Assembly: GCF_000407145.1 (NCBI RefSeq)
Contig: NZ_KE136473.1
Location: forward strand, 559,827 to 623,826
Direction of reading: 5' to 3'
Source: Enterococcus caccae ATCC BAA-1240
Lineage (GTDB): Bacteria; Bacillota; Bacilli; Lactobacillales; Enterococcaceae
DNA length: 64,000 nucleotides
The notes under the pieces were generated by a model. The model was not told the DNA's origin and searched no databases. It saw nothing but the letters and a program-made list of their open reading frames with translations. The position numbers and the translations under genes were made by a program. Each line of letters begins with the position of its first letter. Positions within the stretch are counted from its first letter, which is position 1. Positions 25,402 to 33,113 of the stretch are shown one piece after another.

Positions 25402-26757
25402 TTATTTTCCAGAGCTCAGCACTTTTGTTTCATCTTCTTTTTTTAGTAAAGAATTGTTGTTTTTTAGTTTGGGCACTGAAAAACTGGCGATAAAATAGTT
25501 GTCTTTTTTAGCGACTTGATAACTGGCTTTTTTGTATTTATCAATCAATTTTGCCAGAATAAATAATCCTTTTCCCTGGTGATTTTCTTTGGTTGAAAAA
25601 TTATTTTGCAAAAGTGACTGAAAAGAGATATTACGATCATCCTTATACGTATTTTTAACCGTTAATTTTACAAACTGTGAATCACCAGTAATAGTAATCT
25701 CAATCAGTTGCAAATCGGATTCTTGAACTGCTTCATACGCATTATCTAATAGAATAGAGAAGCAACGAATAAAATCAACGATGTTCATATCAATATCTGT
25801 AAGCTTTTCAGTTATTTGAATTTTTGGCTGGATATTTATTTCTGAACATCTTTTAAGAAAGCTAGTCAAAAGACCTTGAATCGGAGGATTATGAATCACA
25901 GCGATTGTTTTATACAGATTAGGTGTAAGCAGTGAGTTTGAATAATCAATAATCGAATGAAGCAAACCAAGAGCTTGTTTCGTATCGTTTGTCTCTAAAT
26001 ATGAAGTCAGTCCAATCAAAAGCTGTTTATAATCATGACGAAACTCATTGGAACGTTCAATTTTTTCTCGCTCTTGCTCATACTTTTCTTTAAGGATACT
26101 GATATATTGTTGTTCATTTTGCCGCTTAACGACAAGCAAAATATTCCAGCTAAGAAAAGCTGTAAAGCAAATAATCATGAAGGTACTATAAAAAAAAGAA
26201 GCTGAGAATCCTTCTAAAACACTAAGTTGCTGTAATCCAACCGTAAAAAATAAGAAAAATAGAAGTAAAACAGATACAAATCGATATTTCTTAGGTAAAA
26301 GATGAAGAGTAGCTGTCACACCAAATCGCTTATTTAAATAGTTAGCAAAAATCACAAGTAAATAAAAAACGAATTGCTGCAAAAAAATCACAAATTTTAA
26401 GTATGTCGAGTGCGTTTCAGCTGTTATCCAATGATTGATAAACAAAATATCCCAAAAATCTAATGTCAAAAGCCAAGAGAGCAACACGATCGCATTTTCA
26501 AAGCTTAAAAATAGAGCTGGTGTCAACCAATTTTGGACTCTTTTTACAGGGAATGAAAATTGCAAAAGAAAAAAAGGAATCAACAGTAAAATCACAAAAT
26601 GATCATCAGTCAATGTACCTACGACAAACTGGATAATCAAAATAATGCTTAATAACATGGTTTCTCGAAAAGACAATATCTTTTTATAGGCGAATAGCCA
26701 AAGAAGTTGTAGTAAATTTAGTGATAGTAAAGAAATGAAGAATGGTCTATCTAACAT
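25402..26757 (-). CDS. GHKL sensor histidine kinase (AgrC/ComD type)
   Basis: The 451-residue protein has about six to seven N-terminal helices (residues 1-200), the H-box 'EFRHDYKQLLIGLTSYL', an intact N-box 'LLDNAYEAVQES' and G-box 'ENHQGKGLFILAKL'. This is the architecture of peptide-sensing kinases such as AgrC, ComD and FsrC. ATG at 26757 has GCAGGAG seven bases upstream and overlaps the end of the response regulator gene. The signal is unknown; no AgrB or AgrD-like gene is visible nearby. Confidence 0.88.
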   Translation of the reverse strand: MLDRPFFISLLSLNLLQLLWLFAYKKILSFRETMLLSIILIIQFVVGTLTDDHFVILLLIPFFLLQFSFPVKRVQNWLTPALFLSFENAIVLLSWLLTLDFWDILFINHWITAETHSTYLKFVIFLQQFVFYLLVIFANYLNKRFGVTATLHLLPKKYRFVSVLLLFFLFFTVGLQQLSVLEGFSASFFYSTFMIICFTAFLSWNILLVVKRQNEQQYISILKEKYEQEREKIERSNEFRHDYKQLLIGLTSYLETNDTKQALGLLHSIIDYSNSLLTPNLYKTIAVIHNPPIQGLLTSFLKRCSEINIQPKIQITEKLTDIDMNIVDFIRCFSILLDNAYEAVQESDLQLIEITITGDSQFVKLTVKNTYKDDRNISFQSLLQNNFSTKENHQGKGLFILAKLIDKYKKASYQVAKKDNYFIASFSVPKLKNNNSLLKKEDETKVLSSGK

Positions 26758-27520
26758 ATTGATACTCCTGCAACCCTTTTTTGACTTTATCAATGATCCT
26801 AGTTCCTACAAAAAGATCTTTGTCACCAGTGAAAGTAATTGTACCGTTTTTACGATTGATTGACGAAATATTTTCAAGATTGATCACATAAGATTGAAGA
26901 GATGTAAAGAGATAGGGTTGTTTTAAGTTCGTTTTGATTTTACCAATTTTTCCTTCTATGATTAACTCTTCTGAAAGAGTTTTGATTAGCACTCGGCTTT
27001 TTAACCCCTTTAATGATTCAATATATAAAATATCCTTACAATTCAGATAAATTGCTTCATATCCATTCATAAACGTCGTGATGTCTTGATCTTGCCTCCA
27101 GGTCGCTTTAGTGAGACTTTCAATTTTCAACAATACATTTTCAATAGTGGCTTTTAGCTCAGTTGAATCAACTGGATTTTTTACAAGATAGCCAAGTGGA
27201 AAAATCTCACTATTGATAATGGAAATCGCCTTATCTTCAAAACTAGTTAGAAAAATAATCGAACATTTTGAATTGATTTCTCTGATTTTATTAGCTAAAT
27301 CAATACCTGAATATTGCATTTTTAAATCAATATCTAAAAAGAAGACATCATTATCAGAGATGTCCAATGTTGGAATATCTTCCATAAATAGTAAATGATT
27401 GTCTAAAGGAGATATTTTGTAATGAAAAGAATTGGAGTGGTAGTTTTCAAGATAATGAATAATTCTTTTTCTATAAAGATTATCATCTTCAACTACATAA
27501 ATCGTTGTATTTACAGTCAT
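26747..27520 (-). CDS. LytTR family response regulator (AgrA/ComE type)
   Basis: The 257-residue protein has a receiver domain with acidic residues in 'VVEDDNLYRKRI', the phospho-acceptor aspartate in 'DVFFLDIDLK' and 'FLTSFEDKA', and a C-terminal LytTR DNA-binding domain with 'CKDILYIESLKGLKSRVLI' and 'YVINLENISSINRKNGTITFTG'. AGGAGGGG precedes the ATG. It is the first gene of the unit with the GHKL kinase and diverges from the WxL surface operon, which is its most obvious target. Confidence 0.9.
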   Translation of the reverse strand: MTVNTTIYVVEDDNLYRKRIIHYLENYHSNSFHYKISPLDNHLLFMEDIPTLDISDNDVFFLDIDLKMQYSGIDLANKIREINSKCSIIFLTSFEDKAISIINSEIFPLGYLVKNPVDSTELKATIENVLLKIESLTKATWRQDQDITTFMNGYEAIYLNCKDILYIESLKGLKSRVLIKTLSEELIIEGKIGKIKTNLKQPYLFTSLQSYVINLENISSINRKNGTITFTGDKDLFVGTRIIDKVKKGLQEYQYVR

Positions 27521-27644
27521 TATTTCCCCTCCTAGAAAAATAAATATTTAAAAAAAATAATTTTAATATATTTTAGAATAGAATGATAGAAAAAGAAAGG
27601 TTTAAATAGATTAAAAACGAAAAAGACTGTATATGTAACAAGAC

Positions 27645-27727
27645 AGCGCTTACTTGAAACTTTTAAATAGAAGAAAAATAAAATTTCTAAATAAAAAAGT
27701 TAAATGTAATTTGTTAGCGCTTACTTG
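27645..27727. promoter_or_regulatory. two direct repeats AGCGCTTACTTG in the divergent control region
   Basis: The 460-base AT-rich gap between the response regulator and the WxL operon contains AGCGCTTACTTG twice, at 27645-27656 and 27716-27727, 71 bases apart (about seven helical turns). The second, TGTTAGCGCTTACT, fits the CcpA cre consensus at 12 of 14 positions, the first at 11. They could be cre sites or binding sites for the LytTR regulator. I see no gene in this gap and no single convincing promoter. Confidence 0.5.
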
Positions 27728-27980
27728 TTGTTTTATTTGTTATGAGGTAATTGTACTATGAATGAGTTCATTGATAAACAAATATGAATGCCTTGTACAA
27801 AAAATGTATGAGCTATTCGTTTAGTTAGCTGAGTTTACACTGTGTTTCTAGTTGATTTCATTATTGTAAATCGCAAAAAAACATAAGTTGAAGATTGCTT
27901 CTTGTTGTGATCGACAAACTCAATTTTTAATCGTAACGAAACGAACTCACGTAGTTTTTATGCATAGAAAGGAAGTTAAA

Positions 27981-29117
27981 ATGATTACGCATTTTAAAAA
28001 AATCTCAAACTATTGTCGATATGTCTTATTGGCGAGTGTTTTACTACTTATCTTCCCAAACCATTCATTGGCTGCTGGGAAAGAGCCTGATCCATTAGGA
28101 TTTGTCGTGCAAGCAATTAGACCAGATACACAACTTGAAATAAACAAATCCTATTTCTTTATCGAAACGAAACCTGATGAATCCCAAGTGTTGAAAGTAA
28201 AAGTCAAATCAACGCAAAATGAGCCAACTAAAATAAAAGTTTTCGTTTCAAATGGTACAACAGGCTCAACTGGGAAAATTGAGTATGATGAACCGACAAA
28301 AGAACTAGATGCAAGTTTAAAAGATCCCTTAACTGAAATTGTTCAAATAAGTGAACCTGAAATAGAGTTAGCGAGTTTTGAGGAAAAAATAGTTGAACTA
28401 GTAGTGACACCTCCTAAACAAAGTTATGAAGGAGTTAAGTTAGGTGCTGTTGTCTTTGAAACGGTTGAAGATCAAGAGAAAACCAAAAAACAAACGATTT
28501 CTAATAAATATCAATACAAAATCGGCTTGGTCACGACTGAAACTGGAGAAGAATACAAAAACGCTAAAAATCTAGAACTAGCATCAGCCAAATTAGGATT
28601 GCATTTAGGGCGTAAACAAGTAGCAGCTGTCATACATAATCCTGAACCAAAAATTGCTGAAAATCTAAAAATTGAAGCAACAGTTACTAAAAAAGGTTCA
28701 AAAAATATTCTGAAAAAACAAACAGTAGAAAATGCTCGAATGGCCCCAAATAGTACTTATGAATTTTCGGTAGATTGGGGAGTAGACGCCATCGAATCTG
28801 GTGACTATACATTAAAAGTTCATACACAAAATGATGAAGAAGATTGGAAATGGGAAAAAGACTTTAGCGTTTCAGGTGAAACCGCAAAGAAAATGAATGA
28901 AGAGACTGTCTTTAAATTAGAATCACCTGATTGGTTGCCATATGTTGTTATGCTTGCTATTGGATCACTTATAGCAGTCATAGTAGTTTTGTCCGTTAGA
29001 AATAAACGTTGGAAAAAAATGATTCGCGAACGAATGAGAAAAAGAAAAGCGAAACAAGCAAAAAGAAAGAAGGCTGAACAAACAAAGAATAAAAAGAACA
29101 AACGAATGAGGGAGTGA
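27981..29117 (+). CDS. WxL operon DUF916/DUF3324 surface protein (first copy)
   Basis: The 378-residue protein has a signal peptide ending near 'NHSLAAGK', a peptidoglycan-binding DUF916 domain ('GFVVQAIRPDTQLEINKSYF', then 'PTKELDASLKDPLT'), a DUF3324 host-binding domain ('YQYKIGLVTTETGEEYKNA' to 'GDYTLKVHTQN'), one membrane helix near residue 320 and a long lysine/arginine-rich cytoplasmic tail. Such proteins accompany WxL proteins at the cell wall. AAAGGAAG precedes the ATG at 27981; an upstream frame start at 27888 lacks signal-peptide features. It is the first gene of the operon; a second copy lies at 32056. Confidence 0.88.
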   Translation: MITHFKKISNYCRYVLLASVLLLIFPNHSLAAGKEPDPLGFVVQAIRPDTQLEINKSYFFIETKPDESQVLKVKVKSTQNEPTKIKVFVSNGTTGSTGKIEYDEPTKELDASLKDPLTEIVQISEPEIELASFEEKIVELVVTPPKQSYEGVKLGAVVFETVEDQEKTKKQTISNKYQYKIGLVTTETGEEYKNAKNLELASAKLGLHLGRKQVAAVIHNPEPKIAENLKIEATVTKKGSKNILKKQTVENARMAPNSTYEFSVDWGVDAIESGDYTLKVHTQNDEEDWKWEKDFSVSGETAKKMNEETVFKLESPDWLPYVVMLAIGSLIAVIVVLSVRNKRWKKMIRERMRKRKAKQAKRKKAEQTKNKKNKRMRE

Positions 29118-29122
29118 AATAA

Positions 29123-29467
29123 ATGAATCGGGGCCTAAAAAAAATCTCAATGAAACGATTACTTCTACTAATAATCGTTTTCGGTTTCACTTCTGTTTTT
29201 GCACCAACCGCATCTGCTAATCAACTAGGTGAAGGAGATGTGGGCATAACATTTAAAAAAACAGAAGATGACACACCGCCACCACCACAGCCACATGATA
29301 ATACACCTACAGCGGATGATGATCAGCCCATCAATAAACGTGTTCGTTTACCAAATACTGGAGAAGTAGTGAAACAACTGACCTTCTTGGTTAGTGGCAT
29401 GATCCTAATCGTAATCAGTTTTGCGATCGTTTTAGATAAACAAATTAAGGCTAGCAGTGATTTATGA
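29123..29467 (+). CDS. small LPXTG-anchored protein of the WxL operon
   Basis: The 114-residue protein has an N-terminal signal peptide ending near 'PTASAN', a short Thr/Pro/Asp-rich spacer ('DDTPPPPQPHDNTP'), the sortase motif LPNTG, a membrane helix and a short charged tail. Sortase A-type attachment to the wall is expected. GAGGGAG precedes the ATG. Small LPXTG proteins are regular members of WxL clusters; their role is probably structural. Confidence 0.88.
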   Translation: MNRGLKKISMKRLLLLIIVFGFTSVFAPTASANQLGEGDVGITFKKTEDDTPPPPQPHDNTPTADDDQPINKRVRLPNTGEVVKQLTFLVSGMILIVISFAIVLDKQIKASSDL

Positions 29468-29517
29468 ACTTGAAAGAAAAAACATTATTTTAAAAATGAA
29501 AGAAAGGAGAACGTTTT

Positions 29518-29748
29518 ATGAGAGTCTATCTTTGGCTGTATATATTAGGAGCTTGCGGCACAATTTCTTTAGGAATGTTCCTCTTCTCCTTGAATCGAGA
29601 CAGCATTTTATTAAAAAAATTAAAATTAAAAAAATCTAAAATATTGGTGAATTGGCTATTATTAGCCGTATCAATCATCTGTTTTCTTTTGATGATTTAT
29701 GCCTTTATATATATACAAAAGCAAATCAATATTTTTAATCAAAGTTAA
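29518..29748 (+). CDS. small two-helix membrane protein
   Basis: The 76-residue protein has two predicted membrane helices (residues about 5-23 and 43-66) joined by a short lysine-rich loop ('LLKKLKLKKSK'). AGAAAGGAGAACG precedes the ATG, a strong ribosome site. It sits between the LPXTG gene and the first WxL gene. I do not recognise the family; small membrane proteins occur in several WxL operons. Confidence 0.72.
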   Translation: MRVYLWLYILGACGTISLGMFLFSLNRDSILLKKLKLKKSKILVNWLLLAVSIICFLLMIYAFIYIQKQINIFNQS

Positions 29749-29763
29749 ATAGGTATCGGTAGC

Positions 29764-29791
29764 TTCAACAGCTTACTACGACAACTTCCTT
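29764..29791 (+). repeat. left arm of a 28-bp perfect inverted repeat
   Basis: These 28 bases (beginning TTCAACAGCTTACTACGACA, ending ACTTCCTT) are exactly repeated in inverted orientation at 30579-30606. Together they bracket the first WxL gene with its ribosome site (787 bp between the arms). Flanking bases differ immediately on both sides. The arm is not self-complementary, so it is not a terminator. See findings. Confidence 0.93.
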
Positions 29792-29819
29792 GCAGGTAGA
29801 ATATGTTAGGAGAAATTAA

Positions 29820-30521
29820 ATGAATAAAAAAGTATTTGGAACATTAATTTTAGGTTTATCTGTTGGGGCAGTATTGTTACCAACGACTGCTAAAGCAGCA
29901 GAAAGAGAAACAGATACAGGAGTAGGGATTGGATTTAGCACAGATAATCCAAGTACAATTGTTCCTGGACCGTACGATGAAGCATTAAGTTTGATGGCTA
30001 AACCTACAGCCTTCAAATTTGGTACAGAAAACGAAGCAAGTGCACTAAGTTCAGTATACTATCAACAACTGGCTGAAAAACAATACATCGCAGTATATGA
30101 AGATCGTGAAGCAGATCAACAAACAAATTGGGAATTGTCCGCTAAAATGTCTGATCTTGTTAGCACAACAGATGCATCGAAAAAATTACTTTCAACACTA
30201 ACTTTGAACTCAGCAAATATTTCTACGTTTGATTTGGATAGTCAAAGAGATAAAGAGACTGGTAAATTGCCAAGTACTATTTCTACGCTACCAGATTTAA
30301 CAAAATATGCTGAAGATAAAGTAACTGGTTTTACTAAGGTATCTCTTGAAGCAGGTGCTTCAGGTAGCCAAAATATCATGGTTGGGAAAAAACCAGGATC
30401 TAAAGGATTTGCTGCTGAAATTAGAAATGTTCAGTTAGCTGTTACTTCTAAACAAAAGGACAAAATAGCTGGTCAACAATTTACAGGTACAGTTAGCTGG
30501 TCTTTAGCAGACGTAGAGTAA
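29820..30521 (+). CDS. WxL domain cell-wall-binding protein 1
   Basis: The 233-residue protein has a signal peptide (cleavage near 'TTAKAAE') and a WxL domain. The first WxL motif is 'NWELSAKMSD' (Trp about 104) and the second 'SWSLADVE' at the extreme C-terminus (Trp about 227), which bind peptidoglycan non-covalently. The N-terminal part is short, so it is a nearly pure WxL module. TAGGAGAAA precedes the ATG. It is enclosed by 28-bp inverted repeats, a possible invertible unit. Confidence 0.9.
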   Translation: MNKKVFGTLILGLSVGAVLLPTTAKAAERETDTGVGIGFSTDNPSTIVPGPYDEALSLMAKPTAFKFGTENEASALSSVYYQQLAEKQYIAVYEDREADQQTNWELSAKMSDLVSTTDASKKLLSTLTLNSANISTFDLDSQRDKETGKLPSTISTLPDLTKYAEDKVTGFTKVSLEAGASGSQNIMVGKKPGSKGFAAEIRNVQLAVTSKQKDKIAGQQFTGTVSWSLADVE

Positions 30522-30578
30522 TTAGAACATATAATACAATACAATAAAAAAAAACACAATAAATAATATTTAAGCTTG

Positions 30579-30606
30579 AAGGAAGTTGTCGTAGTAAGCT
30601 GTTGAA
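30579..30606 (-). repeat. right arm of the 28-bp perfect inverted repeat
   Basis: Exact reverse complement of 29764-29791. It lies 24 bases before the start codon of the second WxL gene, just as the left arm lies 28 bases before the start of the first. Confidence 0.93.
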
Positions 30607-30630
30607 TAAAAAGTAATGGGGGAATTTTAT

Positions 30631-31296
30631 ATGAATAAAAAAATAATATCTAGTTTAATAGTATCACTATCGTTTGGTACCGCACTTTTACCAGTTACAG
30701 TAAAGGCAGATGAGTTAAAATCTGACGTAACAGTCTCTATTGATGCTGGAACAGGAGCGGGACCTGCAGAAGAAGAAATATCAGAAAAAACACCTCGTGA
30801 TGGAGAATTTATCATCAAAGCAGTGTCAGACTTTAATTATCCTTCTGTTCCTTTAGGAGAAACAAGAGCTGCAACGATTGCCAAAGATAAAGCATATGGG
30901 ATTGAAGTCGTTGATGTAACGGGAAACGGCACTGGTTGGAACGTCAAAGTAGCGATGGACTCATTCAAAGTGAAAGGCGGAGTAAATGACGGAGAAGACT
31001 TGAAAGGCTGGGAATTAACGATTCCAACAGCTGAAGTTACCTCAAAAAGTGCGTCTATCCGTCCTGAAAATACACCAGTTGGAAAAGAAGCAAAGATATC
31101 AGGTACTCTATCAAGCGTAGTGTTCAAAGCTGATGAAGGCAAAGGAATGGGCCGTTATACAAATATTTTTGAACGATATGCAGATAATCAAGAACCAACA
31201 AGAACAACAGGTGTTCAATTATCAATTCCTAATACAGCACGTAAAGCAAGCTATATCGGGAAACTGAACTGGACATTAACAAATACACCAAATTAA
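30631..31296 (+). CDS. WxL domain cell-wall-binding protein 2
   Basis: The 221-residue protein starts with MNKKIISSLIVSLSFGTALL, a signal peptide similar to that of its upstream paralogue, cleaved near 'VKADE'. The first motif is the variant 'GWNVKVAMD' (Trp-x-Val) and the last 'NWTLTNTPN' keeps Trp-x-Leu. ATG at 30631 is chosen because a GGGGG ribosome site lies just before it; an in-frame ATG at 30616 overlaps this site. It binds peptidoglycan by analogy with the family. Confidence 0.87.
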   Translation: MNKKIISSLIVSLSFGTALLPVTVKADELKSDVTVSIDAGTGAGPAEEEISEKTPRDGEFIIKAVSDFNYPSVPLGETRAATIAKDKAYGIEVVDVTGNGTGWNVKVAMDSFKVKGGVNDGEDLKGWELTIPTAEVTSKSASIRPENTPVGKEAKISGTLSSVVFKADEGKGMGRYTNIFERYADNQEPTRTTGVQLSIPNTARKASYIGKLNWTLTNTPN

Positions 31297-31348
31297 AGCA
31301 AAGATAAGGAGTGTTTGTTGGTAAATCAAAAATGGAGGATAGATAATA

Positions 31349-32041
31349 GTGAAATCAAAATATTTAAAAGTTGCTTTAGTGGGTTTAGTTATATCACCAG
31401 TTTTTGTAGCAGAAACTGGATTAGCAAAAACCAGCGACGCTTTAAAATCAGATATTGATGCAGTCATTATCGAAGGGAAAGAGAGCCCCGTTCCTCCATC
31501 GTTTGGTCAAGATCCAGAAGATCCAGCAAACAACGGTACGAACAGTTCGGGCTTGTTAAAAATCGATCGAGTTCCAAACTTTAGTTTTGGGAAAGTCGTT
31601 AGAAGCGGGTTGTATCAAGAAGAATATGCAATCAATTCTAATCCATATATTCAAGTGTCAGATTTAAGAGGCAACTTAAGTGGATGGTCACTTTACGCGA
31701 AGATTTCTAACTTTGTTTCCGAACCCACATCAAAAGATCAAAAAAGATACTTATTGAGTGGCGCAAATTTAACAATACAAAAAGGAGATATTCAGGAACA
31801 CAACTCTGAGTATGCAGCTCCTCCCAAAAGCCACTCTGTTTCTTTGAACAAAGATTTACAAAAAGTGATGTCAGCAGATCAAAATGCTGGTCAAGGGGTT
31901 TGGGCAACAAGATGGAAAAGTGAAAAAGGGGTAAATAAAAAGATTAAACTGGATATTTTGCCTAATACTGCTAAGGCAGGGAGAGATTATACTGCAACAA
32001 TCTCTTGGAAATTAGCAGATGTTCCAAGTGCAGAAAATTAG
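31349..32041 (+). CDS. WxL domain cell-wall-binding protein 3
   Basis: The 230-residue protein begins at a GTG preceded by TGGAGG. It has a signal peptide ending around 'TGLAK', a proline-rich early segment ('ESPVPPSFGQDPEDP'), first WxL motif 'GWSLYAKISN' and terminal motif 'SWKLADVP'. It is the third small WxL protein in a row and is probably co-translated with neighbours; the three paralogues differ strongly outside the motifs. Confidence 0.87.
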   Translation: MKSKYLKVALVGLVISPVFVAETGLAKTSDALKSDIDAVIIEGKESPVPPSFGQDPEDPANNGTNSSGLLKIDRVPNFSFGKVVRSGLYQEEYAINSNPYIQVSDLRGNLSGWSLYAKISNFVSEPTSKDQKRYLLSGANLTIQKGDIQEHNSEYAAPPKSHSVSLNKDLQKVMSADQNAGQGVWATRWKSEKGVNKKIKLDILPNTAKAGRDYTATISWKLADVPSAEN

Positions 32042-32055
32042 ATGGAGAGTAATAA

Positions 32056-33084
32056 ATGACATTTTTTAAAACAATAAAGTATTGCCTGACAATAGTTTTT
32101 ATGGTGACACTCATAAGTATTTGTGATCGCGCATATGCGGATGGAATGGGCTATTCAGTTCAAGCGGTCATTCCAGAAAACCAAATCGATCAATCGAAAA
32201 CGTACTTTGACTTGAAAATGACCCCTGGACAAACCCAGAATATAGAGTTAGAAATAAAAAGTTCTAGTGAAGAGACATTAAACTTAGCTGTAGTACCATA
32301 CATAGGCACAACCAATCAAAATGGAGAATTAGAATATAGTGTTGAACCTGAAAAAAATGACTCAACCTTAGTTTATCCAATTACTAGGCTCATCTCAGGG
32401 CAACAAAAAGTGACACTAAAACCGAAAGAAACCAAAAGAGTGACTTTTACTTTAAAAATGCCGAAAAAAGCATTTGAAGGAAAAATAGTTGGAGGATTTA
32501 ACGTTTACGATGAGGCAAATGATGCAACAAACGAGTCAAAATCAAAGAAAAATGACGTTCAAATAAAGAATGTTTTTTCTGTTGTGATTGGGATCCAATT
32601 ACGGGAAAATTTGGATAAAATCAAACCAGAACTCAAACTAAATACAGTTAAAGCAAGTTTATTCAATTACCGAACCGCAATTACTGCAAATATTCAGAAC
32701 ATCAAATCTGATTTTGTTAAGGATTTAGCGGTCACAGCAAAAATCAGAAAGAATGGTTCAAGTAAAGTCCTCTATGAAGCAGAAAAAACGGAAATGGCAA
32801 TGGCTCCTAATTCCAACTTCAATTTTCCAATCTCATTAGAAAACCAAGAATTAGCCGCAGGAAGCTATGATTTAGAAATTGTGGCCCATTCAAATGAAGA
32901 TGAATGGGCGTTTACTAAAAAATTTACAATCTCTGATGAAGAAGCTGCTCGTTTGAATGAAGAAGCTGTTGAACTTGAACATGAAACGAGTAATAAATTG
33001 ATATGGATCATCAGCCTAGCAGTAGGCTTAATTACTATTCTTTTATTAGTAATTTTCTTCTTAGTGTGGCGTCGTAGAAAGTAA
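32056..33084 (+). CDS. WxL operon DUF916/DUF3324 surface protein (second copy)
   Basis: The 342-residue protein repeats the architecture of the 27981 gene: signal peptide (cleavage near 'RAYADG'), DUF916 ('GYSVQAVIPENQIDQSKTYF', 'FEGKIVGGFNVYDE'), DUF3324 ('AGSYDLEIVAHSNEDEWAF'), one C-terminal membrane helix and a short RRRK tail. Presence of two copies in one operon suggests separate partners for different WxL proteins. TGGAGAG precedes the ATG. Confidence 0.88.
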   Translation: MTFFKTIKYCLTIVFMVTLISICDRAYADGMGYSVQAVIPENQIDQSKTYFDLKMTPGQTQNIELEIKSSSEETLNLAVVPYIGTTNQNGELEYSVEPEKNDSTLVYPITRLISGQQKVTLKPKETKRVTFTLKMPKKAFEGKIVGGFNVYDEANDATNESKSKKNDVQIKNVFSVVIGIQLRENLDKIKPELKLNTVKASLFNYRTAITANIQNIKSDFVKDLAVTAKIRKNGSSKVLYEAEKTEMAMAPNSNFNFPISLENQELAAGSYDLEIVAHSNEDEWAFTKKFTISDEEAARLNEEAVELEHETSNKLIWIISLAVGLITILLLVIFFLVWRRRK

Positions 33085-33113
33085 GAGTAATCAAAATTGG
33101 TGGTGAATAAATA

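Noticed and set aside
29764-30606. Insertion sequence or transposon bounded by 28-bp terminal inverted repeats
   Set aside because: The enclosed DNA has only a WxL gene in the operon's own direction and style, with no transposase and no target-site duplication outside the arms (flanks differ).
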